From NCBI GenBank assembly GCA_003566475.1, contig PXDE01000528.1, positions 1 through 32,806 of the forward strand: a DNA stretch of 32,806 nt, in the 5' to 3' direction. The position numbers and the translations under genes were made by a program. This stretch comes from PVC group bacterium (GTDB lineage Bacteria > Verrucomicrobiota > Kiritimatiellia > SS1-B-03-39 > PXDE01). The notes below the pieces were generated by a model that was given only the letters and a program-made list of their open reading frames with translations, did not search any database and was not told the DNA's origin. Each line of letters opens with the position of its first letter. Within the stretch, counting starts at the first letter, position 1. Below are positions 24,298-32,754 of the stretch, in pieces.

Positions 24298-24834
24298 ATG
24301 TCACGAATTGGAGTGTTGCCGGTGCCCGTGCCCAGCGGGATCACCGTGGAGATCGCCCCCGGGCGGATCCAGGCCAGCAAGGGGAACGAGAAACTCAGCG
24401 TGGCCGTGCCCCCGGTGCTGAGCGTGGAGCACAAGGACGGCCAGGTGCGGGTGTCCCGCGCCGCCGAGACCGCCCAGGCCCGGGCCCACCATGGCACCGT
24501 GCGGAGCCTCATCGAGAACATGTTCGAGGGGCTCGACAAGGGCTTCCGCAGGGAGCTCGAGATTCAGGGCGTGGGCTTCCGGGCCCAGGTCCAGGGCCAG
24601 AAGCTCACCATGAACATCGGGTTCTCCCATCCCATCGAATACACCATCCCCGACGGGGTGACGGTGACCGCGCCCGACGCCACCCACCTGGTGGTGACGG
24701 GAACGGACAAGCAGCAGGTCGGCCTGGTGGCCGCCCGGATCCGGGAGTACTACCCGGCCGAGCCCTACAAGGGCAAGGGCATCCGGTACCAGGGCGAGCA
24801 GGTCCGGCGCAAGGCCGGCAAGGCGGTGTCGTAA
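24298..24834 (+). CDS. rplF: 50S ribosomal protein L6
   Basis: L6 lies at the base of the L7/L12 stalk near the sarcin-ricin loop. The 178 residues contain the start SRIGVLPVPVPSGITVEIA, the middle MFEGLDKGFRRELEIQGVGF and the C-terminal signature PYKGKGIRYQGEQVRRKAGK. It ends one base before rplR. Confidence 0.97.
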   Translation: MSRIGVLPVPVPSGITVEIAPGRIQASKGNEKLSVAVPPVLSVEHKDGQVRVSRAAETAQARAHHGTVRSLIENMFEGLDKGFRRELEIQGVGFRAQVQGQKLTMNIGFSHPIEYTIPDGVTVTAPDATHLVVTGTDKQQVGLVAARIREYYPAEPYKGKGIRYQGEQVRRKAGKAVS

Positions 24835-24835
24835 C

Positions 24836-25198
24836 ATGAGAGTCAAGACCAGTCAGGAACGGCGCATCCGGCGCCATCGCCGGGCGCGTCGGCGGATGCA
24901 GGGCACCCCCGAGCGCCCCCGCCTCGCCGTGTTCACCTCGGGCCGGCATGTCTACGCCCAGGTCATCGACGATCGGCATGGACGGACCCTGGCCTCGGCC
25001 TCGAGCTGCGAGAAGGGCTTCGAGCGCCCGGCCGGCGCCCGGGGCCTCGAGGTGGCCGCCACGGTGGGCCGCCTGGCCGCCGAACGGGCCCGCGCGGCGG
25101 GCCTGGACAAGGTGGTGTTCGACCGCGGGGGCCTCACCTACGTGGGCCGGGTCAAGGCCCTGGCCGAAGCCGCCCGCGAGGCCGGACTGAACTTTTAA
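24836..25198 (+). CDS. rplR: 50S ribosomal protein L18
   Basis: L18 binds 5S rRNA with L5. The 120 residues include an arginine-rich N-terminus (RRIRRHRRARRRMQGTPERP), RLAVFTSGRHVYAQVIDD, and the C-terminal VVFDRGGLTYVGRVKALAEA and AREAGLNF, which is the usual end. It follows rplF by one base. Confidence 0.97.
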   Translation: MRVKTSQERRIRRHRRARRRMQGTPERPRLAVFTSGRHVYAQVIDDRHGRTLASASSCEKGFERPAGARGLEVAATVGRLAAERARAAGLDKVVFDRGGLTYVGRVKALAEAAREAGLNF

Positions 25199-25210
25199 CG
25201 GAGCAAGCGC

Positions 25211-25735
25211 GTGAGCCAGAAACGAATGGAACGAAGGTCGGACCGGGGCGGGGACCGTCCCGCCTCCGAGTACGAGGAGCGGGTGGTGTTCGTCAACCGC
25301 TGCGCCAAGGTGGTGAAGGGCGGACGCCGGTTCAGCTTCAGCGCCCTCATCGTGGCGGGCAACCGCAACGGCAAGGTCGGCTACGGCATCGGCAAGGCCA
25401 ACGAGGTGGCCGATGCCATCCGCAAGGGGACCGAGGCGGCCCGGCGCAACGTGATGCCGGTGACCCTCTACCAGCACACCATCCCCCACGAGATCCAGGC
25501 CCGGCACAGCGGGGCCCAGGTGCTGCTGCGCCCGGCCTCGGACGGGACCGGGGTGATCGCGGGCGGGGCCTGCCGGGCCGTGCTCGAGCTGGCCGGGGTG
25601 CGCAACGTGCTGGCCAAGTCCCTGGGCAGCAACAACGCCAACAACGTCACCCTGGCCACGGTCAAGGCCCTCGAGGGCCTGCGCTCGCGCGACGAGACCC
25701 TGGCCCTGCGCGGCATTTCGGTAGGAGAGAGCTAG
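25211..25735 (+). CDS. rpsE: 30S ribosomal protein S5
   Basis: S5 contributes to decoding fidelity and mRNA helicase activity. The 174 residues show ERVVFVNRCAKVVKGGRRFS, GYGIGKANEVADAIRKGTEA, and the C-terminal LELAGVRNVLAKSLGSNNAN. It starts with GTG after CGGAGCAAGC. rpmD (L30), which often follows, is absent: rplO begins 2 bases after the stop. Confidence 0.97.
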   Translation: MSQKRMERRSDRGGDRPASEYEERVVFVNRCAKVVKGGRRFSFSALIVAGNRNGKVGYGIGKANEVADAIRKGTEAARRNVMPVTLYQHTIPHEIQARHSGAQVLLRPASDGTGVIAGGACRAVLELAGVRNVLAKSLGSNNANNVTLATVKALEGLRSRDETLALRGISVGES

Positions 25736-25737
25736 TC

Positions 25738-26178
25738 ATGGATCTGCACAACCTCCACGGGGCGCCCCGCCAGCGGCGCAAGCGGGTGGGCCGCGGCCAC
25801 CGGTCCGGCATGGGCAAGACCTCCACCCGCGGCCACAAGGGCCAGATGGCCCGGGCCGGGGCCAGCCACAAGCCGCTGTTCGAGGGCGGTCAGATGCCCC
25901 TCGTCCGCCGCATCCCCAAGCGCGGCTTCACCAGCAATTTCGGAACCGAGTACGTCACCGTCAACCTGCCCGCCCTGGCCCGGTTCGAGGAGGGCGCGGA
26001 GGTCACCCCGGACCGCCTGCGCGCCGCCCGGCTGGCCCGGGGGCCCAAGGGCACCCGGGTGAAGATCCTCGGCCGCGGGGAGATCGACCGCAAGCTCACC
26101 GTCCGCGCCCATGCCTTCAGCGCCTCGGCGCGGGCCAAGATCGAGGCGGCCGGCGGAACCTGCGACGTGATTTCCTGA
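25738..26178 (+). CDS. rplO: 50S ribosomal protein L15
   Basis: L15 binds late in 50S assembly. The 146 residues have the glycine- and arginine-rich start RKRVGRGHRSGMGKTSTRGH, KGQMARAGASHKPLFEGGQM, RRIPKRGF and the C-terminal VRAHAFSASARAKIEAAGGT. Its start two bases after rpsE, where L30 would often be, and the secY start 23 bases later fit a spc operon. Confidence 0.97.
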   Translation: MDLHNLHGAPRQRRKRVGRGHRSGMGKTSTRGHKGQMARAGASHKPLFEGGQMPLVRRIPKRGFTSNFGTEYVTVNLPALARFEEGAEVTPDRLRAARLARGPKGTRVKILGRGEIDRKLTVRAHAFSASARAKIEAAGGTCDVIS

Positions 26179-26201
26179 ACCCCCGCCCGGGAGGGTAGCC
26201 G

Positions 26202-27560
<1,359 letters not shown>

Positions 27561-27573
27561 CCGCGGGCCGGCC

Positions 27574-28242
27574 ATGGAGATCCTCATTCTGCTCGGGGCC
27601 CCGGGGTCGGGCAAGGGCACGGCCGCCGGGTTCATCGCCGGGCAGGGAGGGTTCACCCACATCTCGACCGGCGACATGTTCCGCGAGGCCATCCGCCGCC
27701 GCACCGCGGCGGGCAGGGAGGCCGACCGCCACATGGGCGGCGGCGACCTCGTGCCCGACGACATGGTCATGGCCATGATCCGCGAGCGCCTGAGCTGGGA
27801 TCCCCCCCGCACCCGCTACGTGTTCGACGGGTTCCCCCGCACCGTGCCCCAGGCGGCCCTGCTCGACCGCCACCTCGGGAAGGAGTCCGGACGCATTCTG
27901 GCCGTCATCCTCCTGGACGTGCCCTCCGAGGTGCTGGCCGTGCGGCTGACCGGCCGCCGGGTCTGCCCGGCCTGCGGGGCCATCTTCCACACCGCCAACC
28001 GGCCGCCCCGGCAGGAGGGCGTCTGCGACGCCTGCGGAGGTTCCCTGATCCGCCGCGATGACGACCACGAGACCACCATCCGGCGGCGCCTCGACGTCTA
28101 CCGCCAGCGCACCGAAGGCCTGGTCGAGTACTACGAGACCCGCCACCTGCTCCGCCGGATCGACGCCTCCGGCCCTCCGGCCGACGTCCACCGCGACCTG
28201 GCCCGCCACCTCGATCTCCCCGGGGAGGCCGCGCCGTGCTGA
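27574..28242 (+). CDS. adk: Adenylate kinase, zinc-lid type
   Basis: Adk interconverts ATP, AMP and ADP. The 222 residues contain the P-loop GAPGSGKGT (8-16), the AMP-binding THISTGDMFREAI and FDGFPRTVPQA, and a lid with CPACGAIFH and CDACGG that makes a four-cysteine zinc site. Its place between secY and map is the classic arrangement of Gram-positive and other bacteria. The last 7 bases overlap map, and the C-terminus ends in a stray cysteine (EAAPC). Confidence 0.97.
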   Translation: MEILILLGAPGSGKGTAAGFIAGQGGFTHISTGDMFREAIRRRTAAGREADRHMGGGDLVPDDMVMAMIRERLSWDPPRTRYVFDGFPRTVPQAALLDRHLGKESGRILAVILLDVPSEVLAVRLTGRRVCPACGAIFHTANRPPRQEGVCDACGGSLIRRDDDHETTIRRRLDVYRQRTEGLVEYYETRHLLRRIDASGPPADVHRDLARHLDLPGEAAPC

Positions 28243-29000
28243 TCAACCTCAAGACGCCCGACGAGCTCGAGGCCATGCGGCGCAGCGCCCGGGTGGCCGC
28301 CGAGGTGCTCGACGCGGTCATGGACGCCGTGCGTCCGGGCATCACCACCCGGGATCTGGACGAGCTGGCCGCCGCCCTCATCGCCGAACGGGGCGCCCGG
28401 AGCGCCTTTTTCGGCTACCGCGGCTATCCCGGGAACACCTGCGTGTCGGTCAACGAGCAGGTGGTGCACGGCATTCCGGGCGACCGGGTGATCCGGCCGG
28501 GGGACCTGGTGAGCGTGGACGTGGGGGTGGTGTTCGAGGGCTTCATCGGGGACAACGCCCGCACCGTGATCCTGGACCCGGTGCGCCCGGAGCTGGCCCG
28601 GCTGCTCGAGGCCTCGGAAGCGGCCCTCGAGGCCGGGATGGCCAGGGCGGTGGCCGGCAACCGGCTCTCCGACATCTCCCACGCCATCCAGAAGACCGCC
28701 GAGGCGGCCGGGTTCTCGGTGGTCCGCGACTACGTGGGCCACGGGGTGGGGCGGACCATGCACGAGGAGCCGCAGATCCCCAACTACGGGCCCCCGGGCC
28801 GGGGACCGGTCCTCCGGCCCGGCATGACCCTGGCCCTGGAGCCCATGATCAACCTCGGCCGCCCCGAGACCGAGGCCCTCAGCGACGGGTGGACGGTGCT
28901 CACCCGGGACCGCAAGCCGTCGGTCCATGTGGAGCACACGGTGGCGGTGGGGAAGGACGGCCCGGAGGTGCTGACATGGCGGCCGAAAAAAAAGAGATGA
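28236..29000 (+). CDS. map: Methionine aminopeptidase, type I
   Basis: Map removes the starter methionine from nascent proteins. The 254 residues carry all five metal ligands: Asp pair in SVDVGVVFEGFIGDNARTVI, His in YVGHGVGRTMHEEP, Glu in LALEPMINLG and Glu in VHVEHTVAV. It begins with GTG in a 7-base overlap with adk. The last 25 bases overlap infA and contain an A8 run read CCG-AAA-AAA-AAG-AGA-TGA, which forms an A-AAA-AAG slippery heptamer just before the stop (see findings). There is no N-terminal zinc-finger extension. Confidence 0.96.
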   Translation: MLINLKTPDELEAMRRSARVAAEVLDAVMDAVRPGITTRDLDELAAALIAERGARSAFFGYRGYPGNTCVSVNEQVVHGIPGDRVIRPGDLVSVDVGVVFEGFIGDNARTVILDPVRPELARLLEASEAALEAGMARAVAGNRLSDISHAIQKTAEAAGFSVVRDYVGHGVGRTMHEEPQIPNYGPPGRGPVLRPGMTLALEPMINLGRPETEALSDGWTVLTRDRKPSVHVEHTVAVGKDGPEVLTWRPKKKR

Positions 29001-29206
29001 TCCTGCTGGACGCGGAGATCGTCTCTGTGCTAGCCTGCTCGGCTTTCCGCGCAAGATTGGAGAACCACCACGGGTTCGTGGCCATCACGGGCGGCGGGGC
29101 GCCCCCGGGCGGCCCGCTGGGGCCCGGGGACCGGGTGCGGGTGGCCTTCTCCCCGTACGACATGTCCACGGGCCGGATCGAGGACGTTTTGGAGAGAACA
29201 TCATGA
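28976..29206 (+). CDS. infA: Translation initiation factor IF-1, divergent
   Basis: IF-1 occupies the ribosomal A site during initiation. The 76 residues show the OB-fold pattern AFRARLENHHGFVAITGG and the well-kept GDRVRVAFSPYDMSTGRIE near the end. The segment usually reading HISGKMRKNYIRIL is replaced by AITGGGAPPGGPLG, so the basic residues that contact 16S rRNA there are lost. The start lies 25 bases inside map with GGAGGTG 5 bases upstream. Its stop overlaps rpmJ (ATGA). Place in the operon and the C-terminal motif make the name firm despite divergence. Confidence 0.9.
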   Translation: MAAEKKEMILLDAEIVSVLACSAFRARLENHHGFVAITGGGAPPGGPLGPGDRVRVAFSPYDMSTGRIEDVLERTS

Positions 29207-29316
29207 AAGTACGCAGTTCGGTTCGACGCATGTGCGAACGATGCAAGATCATCCGCCGCAAGGGGGTGGTGCGGGTCATCTGCACCAATCCGCGGCACAA
29301 ACAGAGGCAGGGCTGA
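29203..29316 (+). CDS. rpmJ: 50S ribosomal protein L36
   Basis: This tiny zinc protein of the 50S subunit is 37 residues long: it starts MKVRSSVRRMCERCK and ends NPRHKQRQG. The zinc ligands are Cys11, Cys14, Cys27 and His32, all present, so this is the zinc-binding form. It overlaps the infA stop by 4 bases and ends 4 bases before rpsM. Confidence 0.96.
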   Translation: MKVRSSVRRMCERCKIIRRKGVVRVICTNPRHKQRQG

Positions 29317-29320
29317 TCCT

Positions 29321-29716
29321 ATGCCACGAGTGCTTGGCATCAACATTCCCGGTCGCAAGCGCACGGTCATCGCGCTGCGCTACATCTACGGCATCGGCCC
29401 CGCGCTGGCCGAGCGGATCTGCGAGGAGGCCGGGCTCGACCCCGACAAGAAGGCCGACGATCTCACCGACGCCGAGATCACCGGGATCGCCCAGCTTCTT
29501 CAGCGCGACTACCGGACCGAGGGCGACCTTCGCCGCGAGGTCACCCAGAACATCCGCCGTCTGGTGGCCATCAACTGCTACCGGGGCTCCCGGCACCGCC
29601 GGGGCCTCCCCTGCCGCGGCCAGCGGACCAAGACCAACTCCCGCACCCGCAAGGGGCCGCGGCGCACCGTGGGCGCCGTGCGCGACAAGGCGGCCCGACA
29701 GGCCCTGAAGTCCTAA
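29321..29716 (+). CDS. rpsM: 30S ribosomal protein S13
   Basis: S13 bridges to the 50S subunit and contacts the P-site tRNA. The 131 residues include RVLGINIPGRKRTVIALRYI, YGIGPALAERI and the signature NCYRGSRHRRGLPCRGQRTK, TNSRTRKGP. The C-terminus has an extra VGAVRDKAARQALKS instead of the usual lysine-rich tail. It opens the alpha segment. Confidence 0.97.
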   Translation: MPRVLGINIPGRKRTVIALRYIYGIGPALAERICEEAGLDPDKKADDLTDAEITGIAQLLQRDYRTEGDLRREVTQNIRRLVAINCYRGSRHRRGLPCRGQRTKTNSRTRKGPRRTVGAVRDKAARQALKS

Positions 29717-29735
29717 CCCCCAGCGAGATCCGGAC

Positions 29736-30341
29736 ATGGCAGACCAGGACAACCCCACCCCCGAAGAGACGACCGCCGAGGCGTCCACCGAGGCCACCGC
29801 CAAGGATGCGGCCAAGGACGTGGCCAAGCCCACCGCCAAGGCTGCGGCCAAGGCCGCACCCGCGGACACCGCCCCGGATGCGGACGAGGACGACGACGAG
29901 GCGGCGGAGGAATCCTCCCAGCCCACCGCCGCCGATCTGCTCGCCCCCGACGAGGCGGGCGACGATACGCCCCGACGCCGCATCAAGGGCAAGTTCATCC
30001 CCCGGGGGGTGGTGCACATCACCGCCACCTTCAACAACACCCAGGTCGCGGTGAGCGATCCCCAGGGCAACGTCATCTCCTGGAGCTCGGCCGGCCGGGC
30101 CGGATTCAAGGGCTCCCGCAAGAGCACCGCCTTTGCCGCCAGCAGCGTGGCCAGCCAGGCCGCCAAGGCCGCCCTCGCCTACGGCATGCAGGAGGTCGAG
30201 GTCCGGGTCCAGGGCCCGGGCGCCGGCCGCGAGTCCGCCATCCGGGCCGTTCAGGCCGCCGGGCTCAACGTCACCTCCATCCGGGACACCACCCCCGTCC
30301 CCCACAACGGATGCCGGCCGCGCAAGCGCCGCCGCGTCTGA
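29736..30341 (+). CDS. rpsK: 30S ribosomal protein S11 with a long N-terminal extension
   Basis: S11 lies at the 30S platform beside the E-site codon. The canonical core, from about residue 84 (GKFIPRGVVHITATFNNTQV) through FKGSRKSTAFAASSV and PGAGRESAIRAVQAAG to PHNGCRPRKRRRV, is intact. Before it are about 72-80 additional residues rich in Ala, Thr, Asp and Glu, low in complexity and acidic (for example PDADEDDDEAAEESS), so total length is 201 instead of about 130. The upstream ATG at 29736 is the best start, 19 bases after rpsM; the extended frame is continuous and no strong internal start precedes the core. rpsD (S4) does not follow. Confidence 0.95.
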   Translation: MADQDNPTPEETTAEASTEATAKDAAKDVAKPTAKAAAKAAPADTAPDADEDDDEAAEESSQPTAADLLAPDEAGDDTPRRRIKGKFIPRGVVHITATFNNTQVAVSDPQGNVISWSSAGRAGFKGSRKSTAFAASSVASQAAKAALAYGMQEVEVRVQGPGAGRESAIRAVQAAGLNVTSIRDTTPVPHNGCRPRKRRRV

Positions 30342-30393
30342 TCCCCCCTTCCCCCCCCCACCTCTTCCGCGAGCACAGCCAGGGAGCGCGAAC

Positions 30394-31416
30394 ATGACCA
30401 CACGACTGGGCCGATTCGAAATGCCGAAGCGCATCGTCAAGGACGAGAGCGTCTCCACCGACACCTATGGGAAATACGTGGCCGAGCCCCTCGAGCAGGG
30501 ATACGGCCAGACCATCGGCAACTCCCTGCGGCGGGTGCTGCTGTCCTCCATCGAGGGCGCCTCCATCTCGGCCGTGCGCATCGAGGGCGCCCTCCACGAG
30601 TTCACCACCCTCCCCGGCGTGGTCGAGGACGTCACCGACATCATCCTCAACCTCAAGAAGGTGCTCCTCCGCTCCTACTCCCGGGAGCCCCGCTGGATCA
30701 AGCTCTCGGCCAAGGGGCCGGGCGCCGTCACCGCCGGCGACATTCAGACCGACCAGTCCATCGAGGTGATCAACCCCGACCACCACATCGCCACCCTCGA
30801 CCAGGACGGCAAGCTCCAGGCCGAGTTCGAGGTCCGCATCGGCCGGGGCTTCGTCCCCGCCGAGTTCAACAAGTCCGAGGACCATGAGATCGGGGTGATC
30901 CCCATCGACTGCCTCTACTCCCCGGTGCAGCGGGTGGCCTACTCGGTGGGCGAGACCCGGGTGGGGCGGCGCACCGACTACGACCAGCTCGGCCTCGAGA
31001 TCTGGACCGACGGCCGGGTCGGCCCCGACGACGCCCTCACCATGTCCAGCGCCATCCTCCGCCACCACCTCGACGTCTTCGTCAACTACGACCGCGACCT
31101 CGTCGAGTTCGAGGAGACCGAGAAGGCGGTCGACGAGGAGCGCGAGCGGCTCAAGACCGTGCTCGCCATGAGCGTCAACGAGATCGAGCTCAGCGTGCGG
31201 GCCGCCAACTGCCTCAACAACGCCAACATCACCACCGTGGGCGAGCTGGCCCAGAAGACCGAGGCCGAGATGCTCAAGTACCGCAACTTCGGCAAGAAGT
31301 CGCTCAACGAGATCAAGGACAAGCTCACCGACCTCGGCCTGCACCTGGGCATGGAGCTCGACCCCGAGCTCCTGGCCGCCGCCAAGCTGGCCGCCGCCGC
31401 CGAAGCCTCCGAATAG
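30394..31416 (+). CDS. rpoA: DNA-directed RNA polymerase subunit alpha
   Basis: Alpha starts polymerase assembly and contacts promoters and activators. The 340 residues contain an N-terminal domain with LEQGYGQTIGNSLRRVLLSS and IEGASISAVRIEGALHEF, and a C-terminal domain from about 255, VNEIELSVRAANCLNNANIT, with the arginine used for UP-element DNA, followed by the helix KYRNFGKKSLNEIKDKLTDLG. An alanine-rich tail ends the chain. I chose the ATG at 30394, preceded by AGGGAG; a longer reading from 30133 runs through rpsK in another frame and is not supported. Confidence 0.98.
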   Translation: MTTRLGRFEMPKRIVKDESVSTDTYGKYVAEPLEQGYGQTIGNSLRRVLLSSIEGASISAVRIEGALHEFTTLPGVVEDVTDIILNLKKVLLRSYSREPRWIKLSAKGPGAVTAGDIQTDQSIEVINPDHHIATLDQDGKLQAEFEVRIGRGFVPAEFNKSEDHEIGVIPIDCLYSPVQRVAYSVGETRVGRRTDYDQLGLEIWTDGRVGPDDALTMSSAILRHHLDVFVNYDRDLVEFEETEKAVDEERERLKTVLAMSVNEIELSVRAANCLNNANITTVGELAQKTEAEMLKYRNFGKKSLNEIKDKLTDLGLHLGMELDPELLAAAKLAAAAEASE

Positions 31417-31441
31417 GCCGTCTCCGGAAAGGATCCCCGCC

Positions 31442-31858
31442 ATGCGCCATCGCCACAAGACCATCAAGCTCGGGCGGACCACCGCCCACCGGGAGGCCAT
31501 GCTGGCCAGCCTGGTGTCCAGCCTCATCCTCCGGGACCGGGTGACCACCACCCTGGCCAAGGCCAAGGCCGCCCGCAGCATCGCCGAGAAGGCGGTCACC
31601 CTGGCCAAGAAGGCCGGGCAGACCGACGATGCGTCGGCCCGGCTCCATTACCGGCGGCTGGCCATCCGCCGCCTCCGCGACGAGAAGGCGGTTCGTCGGC
31701 TGTTCGAACAGGTCGGCCCCGCCGCCGCCGACCGGGCCGGCGGCTACACCCGCATCATCAAGCTCGGCAAGCGGATGAGCGACAGCTCCGAGATGGTCAT
31801 CCTCGAGTGGGTCGACGCCCCCGTCGCCGCCCCCGAGGCCGAAGCCGCCGCCACCTGA
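31442..31858 (+). CDS. rplQ: 50S ribosomal protein L17
   Basis: L17 lies at the tunnel exit region. The 138 residues start MRHRHKTIKLGRTTAHREAM and contain LVSSLILRDRVTTTLAKAKA and GGYTRIIKLGKRMSDSSEMV. A short alanine-rich C-terminal tail (VAAPEAEAAAT) is added. It is the last gene of the cluster; the sequence after it has hairpins but no clear hairpin plus T-run terminator. Confidence 0.97.
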   Translation: MRHRHKTIKLGRTTAHREAMLASLVSSLILRDRVTTTLAKAKAARSIAEKAVTLAKKAGQTDDASARLHYRRLAIRRLRDEKAVRRLFEQVGPAAADRAGGYTRIIKLGKRMSDSSEMVILEWVDAPVAAPEAEAAAT

Positions 31859-31873
31859 CCGCCCCCTTCACCC

Positions 31874-31930
31874 GTCCAGACCTTGGACGAAACTGTCCAG
31901 ACCTTGGACGAAACCGTCCAGAGGTTGGAT
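31874..31930. repeat. Three 15-base inverted repeats at exact 21-base spacing
   Basis: GTCCAGACCTTGGAC occurs at 31874-31888 and 31895-31909, and a variant GTCCAGAGGTTGGAT at 31916-31930. Each is an inverted repeat (GTCCA/TGGAC) and the 21-base period is two turns of the helix, which would place bound proteins on one face. TTGGAC (31904-31909) with GATATG (31928-31933), 18 bases apart, could be a plus-strand promoter, but no gene follows on that strand. Confidence 0.75.
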
Positions 31931-32062
31931 ATGCTCCGGTGCCGCCACCTTCCGGCCGGGGGGCTGCGTTCCCCCAACCGTGTTCGCGGCCGCATCGCGG
32001 ACGGCGGCGATTCCGTCCGTCCGATCGGAGCCGGGGCGGCCCGAGGGGTCGCGTTCCCTTAG

Positions 32063-32120
32063 CCCAGCCCAACGGGCTGGGTCCATCGGGCAGAAAACAC
32101 ATCCGGCCTGAAGGGCCGGG
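32063..32120. repeat. Pair of GC-rich hairpins after rplQ
   Basis: CCCAGCCC and GGGCTGGG close an AAC loop at 32063-32081. CCGGCC and GGCCGG close a TGAAG loop near 32104-32120. They are similar in style to the CCCAGGGC-GAAA hairpin and the CCCCGAAGGGG words at 4142-4231, so they probably belong to one repeat family of this genome. Confidence 0.55.
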
Positions 32121-32230
32121 TTACGGGCCGTCCCATGTCCTGCGACAGGCGCGAGATGGACGATGCGCGAAATCCGCCGGGAGGCCATCGCATGAGGCCC
32201 TGCTGCCCCCCCGGCCCCCATCCCGGCTGC

Positions 32231-32262
32231 TCATTCGGACTGACGATCGTCAGTCCAAATGA
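32231..32262. promoter_or_regulatory. 32-base near-perfect palindrome between convergent genes
   Basis: The core GGACTGACGATCGTCAGTCC (32238-32257) is a perfect 20-base palindrome with no loop. Including TCATT and AATGA on the sides, only one symmetric pair is mismatched. It lies between the end of the rplQ operon and the end of the minus-strand gene. It could be a two-way terminator, a dispersed repeat or a protein-binding site. Confidence 0.6.
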
Positions 32263-32270
32263 ACATGGTC

Positions 32271-32286
32271 GCCGGGCAACCCCGGC
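32271..32286 (-). terminator. Hairpin at the end of the minus-strand exported-protein gene
   Basis: GCCGGG and CCCGGC pair around a CAAC loop immediately next to the stop codon of the gene at 32287-32754. The stem is strong but no T-run follows on the minus strand, so a role as intrinsic terminator is only possible. Confidence 0.35.
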
Positions 32287-32754
32287 CTACCGCTCCAGCC
32301 CGATCTCGATCACCATCACCCCGTATCCCTCGGGCACCCGGCGGAGGGTATGGGGGAACAGGCGGGCCAGCTCGGCGGGCATGGGCGCCTCGGCGTCGGG
32401 GGCGGGCATCGCCGGCACCTCGACCTGCATGATCTGGGCCGCGTCGCGGAAGTCGATCCTCGTTCCCCTCACCCCCACCGTCAGCCGCAGGGCCGCCCGG
32501 GGCAGACCGTCGAACGGCACCACCATGACCTGCCCGGGCCGCAGCGTCTGGGGAAAGGCCTCCCGGCCCCGCACCGTGAACACCGGCTCCTCGGCCTCCC
32601 GCACCCGGTACTGCGCGGGATCCAGCGGCGCCCGCCCGTCCGCCGGCACCCCGTTGAACCGCCCCACCTCCCAGACCGCGTCCGGCCCCCCGCCCGGAGC
32701 CGCCGAGGCCACGGCCCACGCCAGAACCGCCGCCGCCATGGCCTGTCCCTTCAT
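32287..32754 (-). CDS. Small exported protein of unknown function
   Basis: The 155 residues begin with a likely signal peptide (MKGQAMAAAVLAWAVASAAP, cleavage near 19-20). The mature part begins VWEVGRFNGVPADGRAPLD, reminiscent of the W-IG-x-DG openings of sugar-binding or malectin-like domains in exported PVC proteins, and is otherwise rich in predicted beta strand (ALRLTVGVRGTRIDFRDAA, GYGVMVIEIGLER). Length is too short for a whole enzyme, so a binding module or a degraded member of such a family is possible. No function can be assigned. A GGAGG ribosome site lies 9 bases before the ATG. It converges on the ribosomal cluster. Confidence 0.8.
   Translation of the reverse strand: MKGQAMAAAVLAWAVASAAPGGGPDAVWEVGRFNGVPADGRAPLDPAQYRVREAEEPVFTVRGREAFPQTLRPGQVMVVPFDGLPRAALRLTVGVRGTRIDFRDAAQIMQVEVPAMPAPDAEAPMPAELARLFPHTLRRVPEGYGVMVIEIGLER

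Larger units (their letters stand above)
31859..32286. other. 428-base convergent gap with hairpins and operator-like repeats
   Basis: No convincing gene lies here. From left to right it has three inverted repeats at 21-base spacing (31874-31930), a stem CCCAGCCC/GGGCTGGG (32063-32081), a stem CCGGCC around TGAAG (32103-32120), a 32-base near-palindrome (32231-32262) and a final hairpin (32271-32286). The middle part resembles the hairpin repeats of 4142-4231. Confidence 0.6.

Noticed and set aside
30133..30393. A longer rpoA start
   Set aside because: The extension reads through rpsK in another frame and gives a Pro/Ala/Arg-rich sequence. The ATG at 30394 has a ribosome site and gives the expected alpha N-terminus.
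31807..32262. A 151-codon plus-strand open frame after rplQ
   Set aside because: It begins inside rplQ in another frame and then passes through the inverted repeats and hairpins. The translation is low in complexity with no domain.
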